Of a stretch of 64,000 bases of DNA, positions 63,957-64,000 are shown in pieces (the first letter of the stretch is position 1; each line of letters begins with the position of its first letter). Source of the stretch: an uncultured Odoribacter sp. (GTDB lineage: Bacteria > Bacteroidota > Bacteroidia > Bacteroidales > Marinifilaceae); the NCBI GenBank assembly GCA_944321165.1, contig CALUKE010000011.1:1-64000 (forward strand), written 5' to 3'. The position numbers and the translations under genes were made by a program. Below the pieces are notes generated by a model. That model ran no database searches and was not told the DNA's origin. It saw only the letters and a list, made by a program, of their open reading frames with translations.

Positions 63957-63964
63957 TACCTTTG
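63957..63964 (+). promoter_or_regulatory. Promoter -7 box of a gene running off the right edge
   Basis: TACCTTTG matches TAnnTTTG. An ATG at 63997-63999 lies at a plausible distance, so a divergent gene probably begins at the edge of the window. In related genomes surE often lies opposite parA, but nothing of the gene is visible here. Confidence 0.4.
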
Positions 63965-64000
63965 TCACGACGTAACAAAAACCAATTGATTTCAACATGA

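Noticed and set aside
62114..64000. parS centromere site or replication origin near parAB
   Set aside because: No sequence close to the parS consensus (GTTTCACGTGAAAC type) and no DnaA-box cluster was found by eye.
1..64000. CRISPR array, tRNA or rRNA genes
   Set aside because: No regularly spaced direct repeats of CRISPR type and no tRNA or rRNA sequence were recognised apart from the tRNA-like part of ssrA.

Overview
The window comes from a Bacteroidota chromosome, order Bacteroidales. The evidence is the Bacteroides-type promoters (TTTG about 20 bp upstream of TAnnTTTG), the short primary sigma factor (286 aa), the tmRNA tag GERNYALAA, the Na+-translocating NADH:quinone reductase operon, the parA-parB-DUF5683-mltD cluster, many glycan-degrading enzymes and several SCKDYDDDI-type lipoproteins. 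An Odoribacter- or Butyricimonas-like gut commensal would fit, but I cannot prove the genus from sequence alone.

Layout. 0-2 kb: a truncated AraC regulator and a membrane protein fused to a cytidylate-kinase-like domain. 2.2-9.8 kb: a minus-strand plant-glycan operon (GH105, tandem GH43, BNR_4 propeller, DUF2264, DUF4861) followed by an NrtR/AraR-like Nudix regulator. No SusC/SusD pair is present. 10-13.7 kb: rpoD, htrA, dapF and a META-domain lipoprotein. 14-20 kb: nqrABCDEF. 20.2-20.7 kb: the decayed remains of an IS256-family transposase. 20.8-39.6 kb: the accessory region described next. 39.6-42.7 kb: a tri-heme cytochrome c peroxidase with the ResB/CcsA cytochrome c maturation pair. 43-51 kb: glyA, an M16 protease, a flavin reductase, rocD, an ECF sigma factor and a GDPD-like protein. 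51.5-59.3 kb: a host-glycan set (GH84, GH31, an NahK-like sugar kinase, GH109). 59.4-63.8 kb: ssrA (tmRNA), then mltD, DUF5683, parB and parA.

The most interesting region is 20.8-39.6 kb. It holds four large paralogous surface lipoprotein genes: one on the minus strand (20835-24200) and three on the plus strand (26083-29076, 29919-33668, 35728-38994). Each is preceded by a copy of one 21-bp site with 7-bp inverted arms (CCGTTAT / ATAACGG) around an asymmetric 7-bp spacer (CTGTGAA), the usual form of a tyrosine-recombinase crossover site. A tyrosine recombinase with a complete catalytic set (24573-25532) lies between the first two sites, which are in inverted orientation. Only one site has a consensus Bacteroides promoter beside it. 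That promoter lies inside the invertible segment, just inside site A, and points out toward the minus-strand gene. I infer a one-promoter, four-gene DNA-inversion switch. In the state shown, the 20835-24200 gene is ON and the other three lack a recognisable promoter. Inversion between site A and B, C or D would move the promoter to the 26083, 29919 or 35728 gene. Two of the large genes are followed by a hairpin and a small paralogous lipoprotein gene.

Genes that appear to work together: the NQR subunits make a sodium-pumping respiratory complex; ResB/CcsA would mature the c-type hemes of the adjacent peroxidase; the GH105/GH43/BNR_4/DUF2264 set suits terminal rhamnose-glucuronate and galactose/arabinose units of arabinogalactan or rhamnogalacturonan; GH84, GH109 and the sugar kinase suit N-acetylhexosamine recovery from host glycans.
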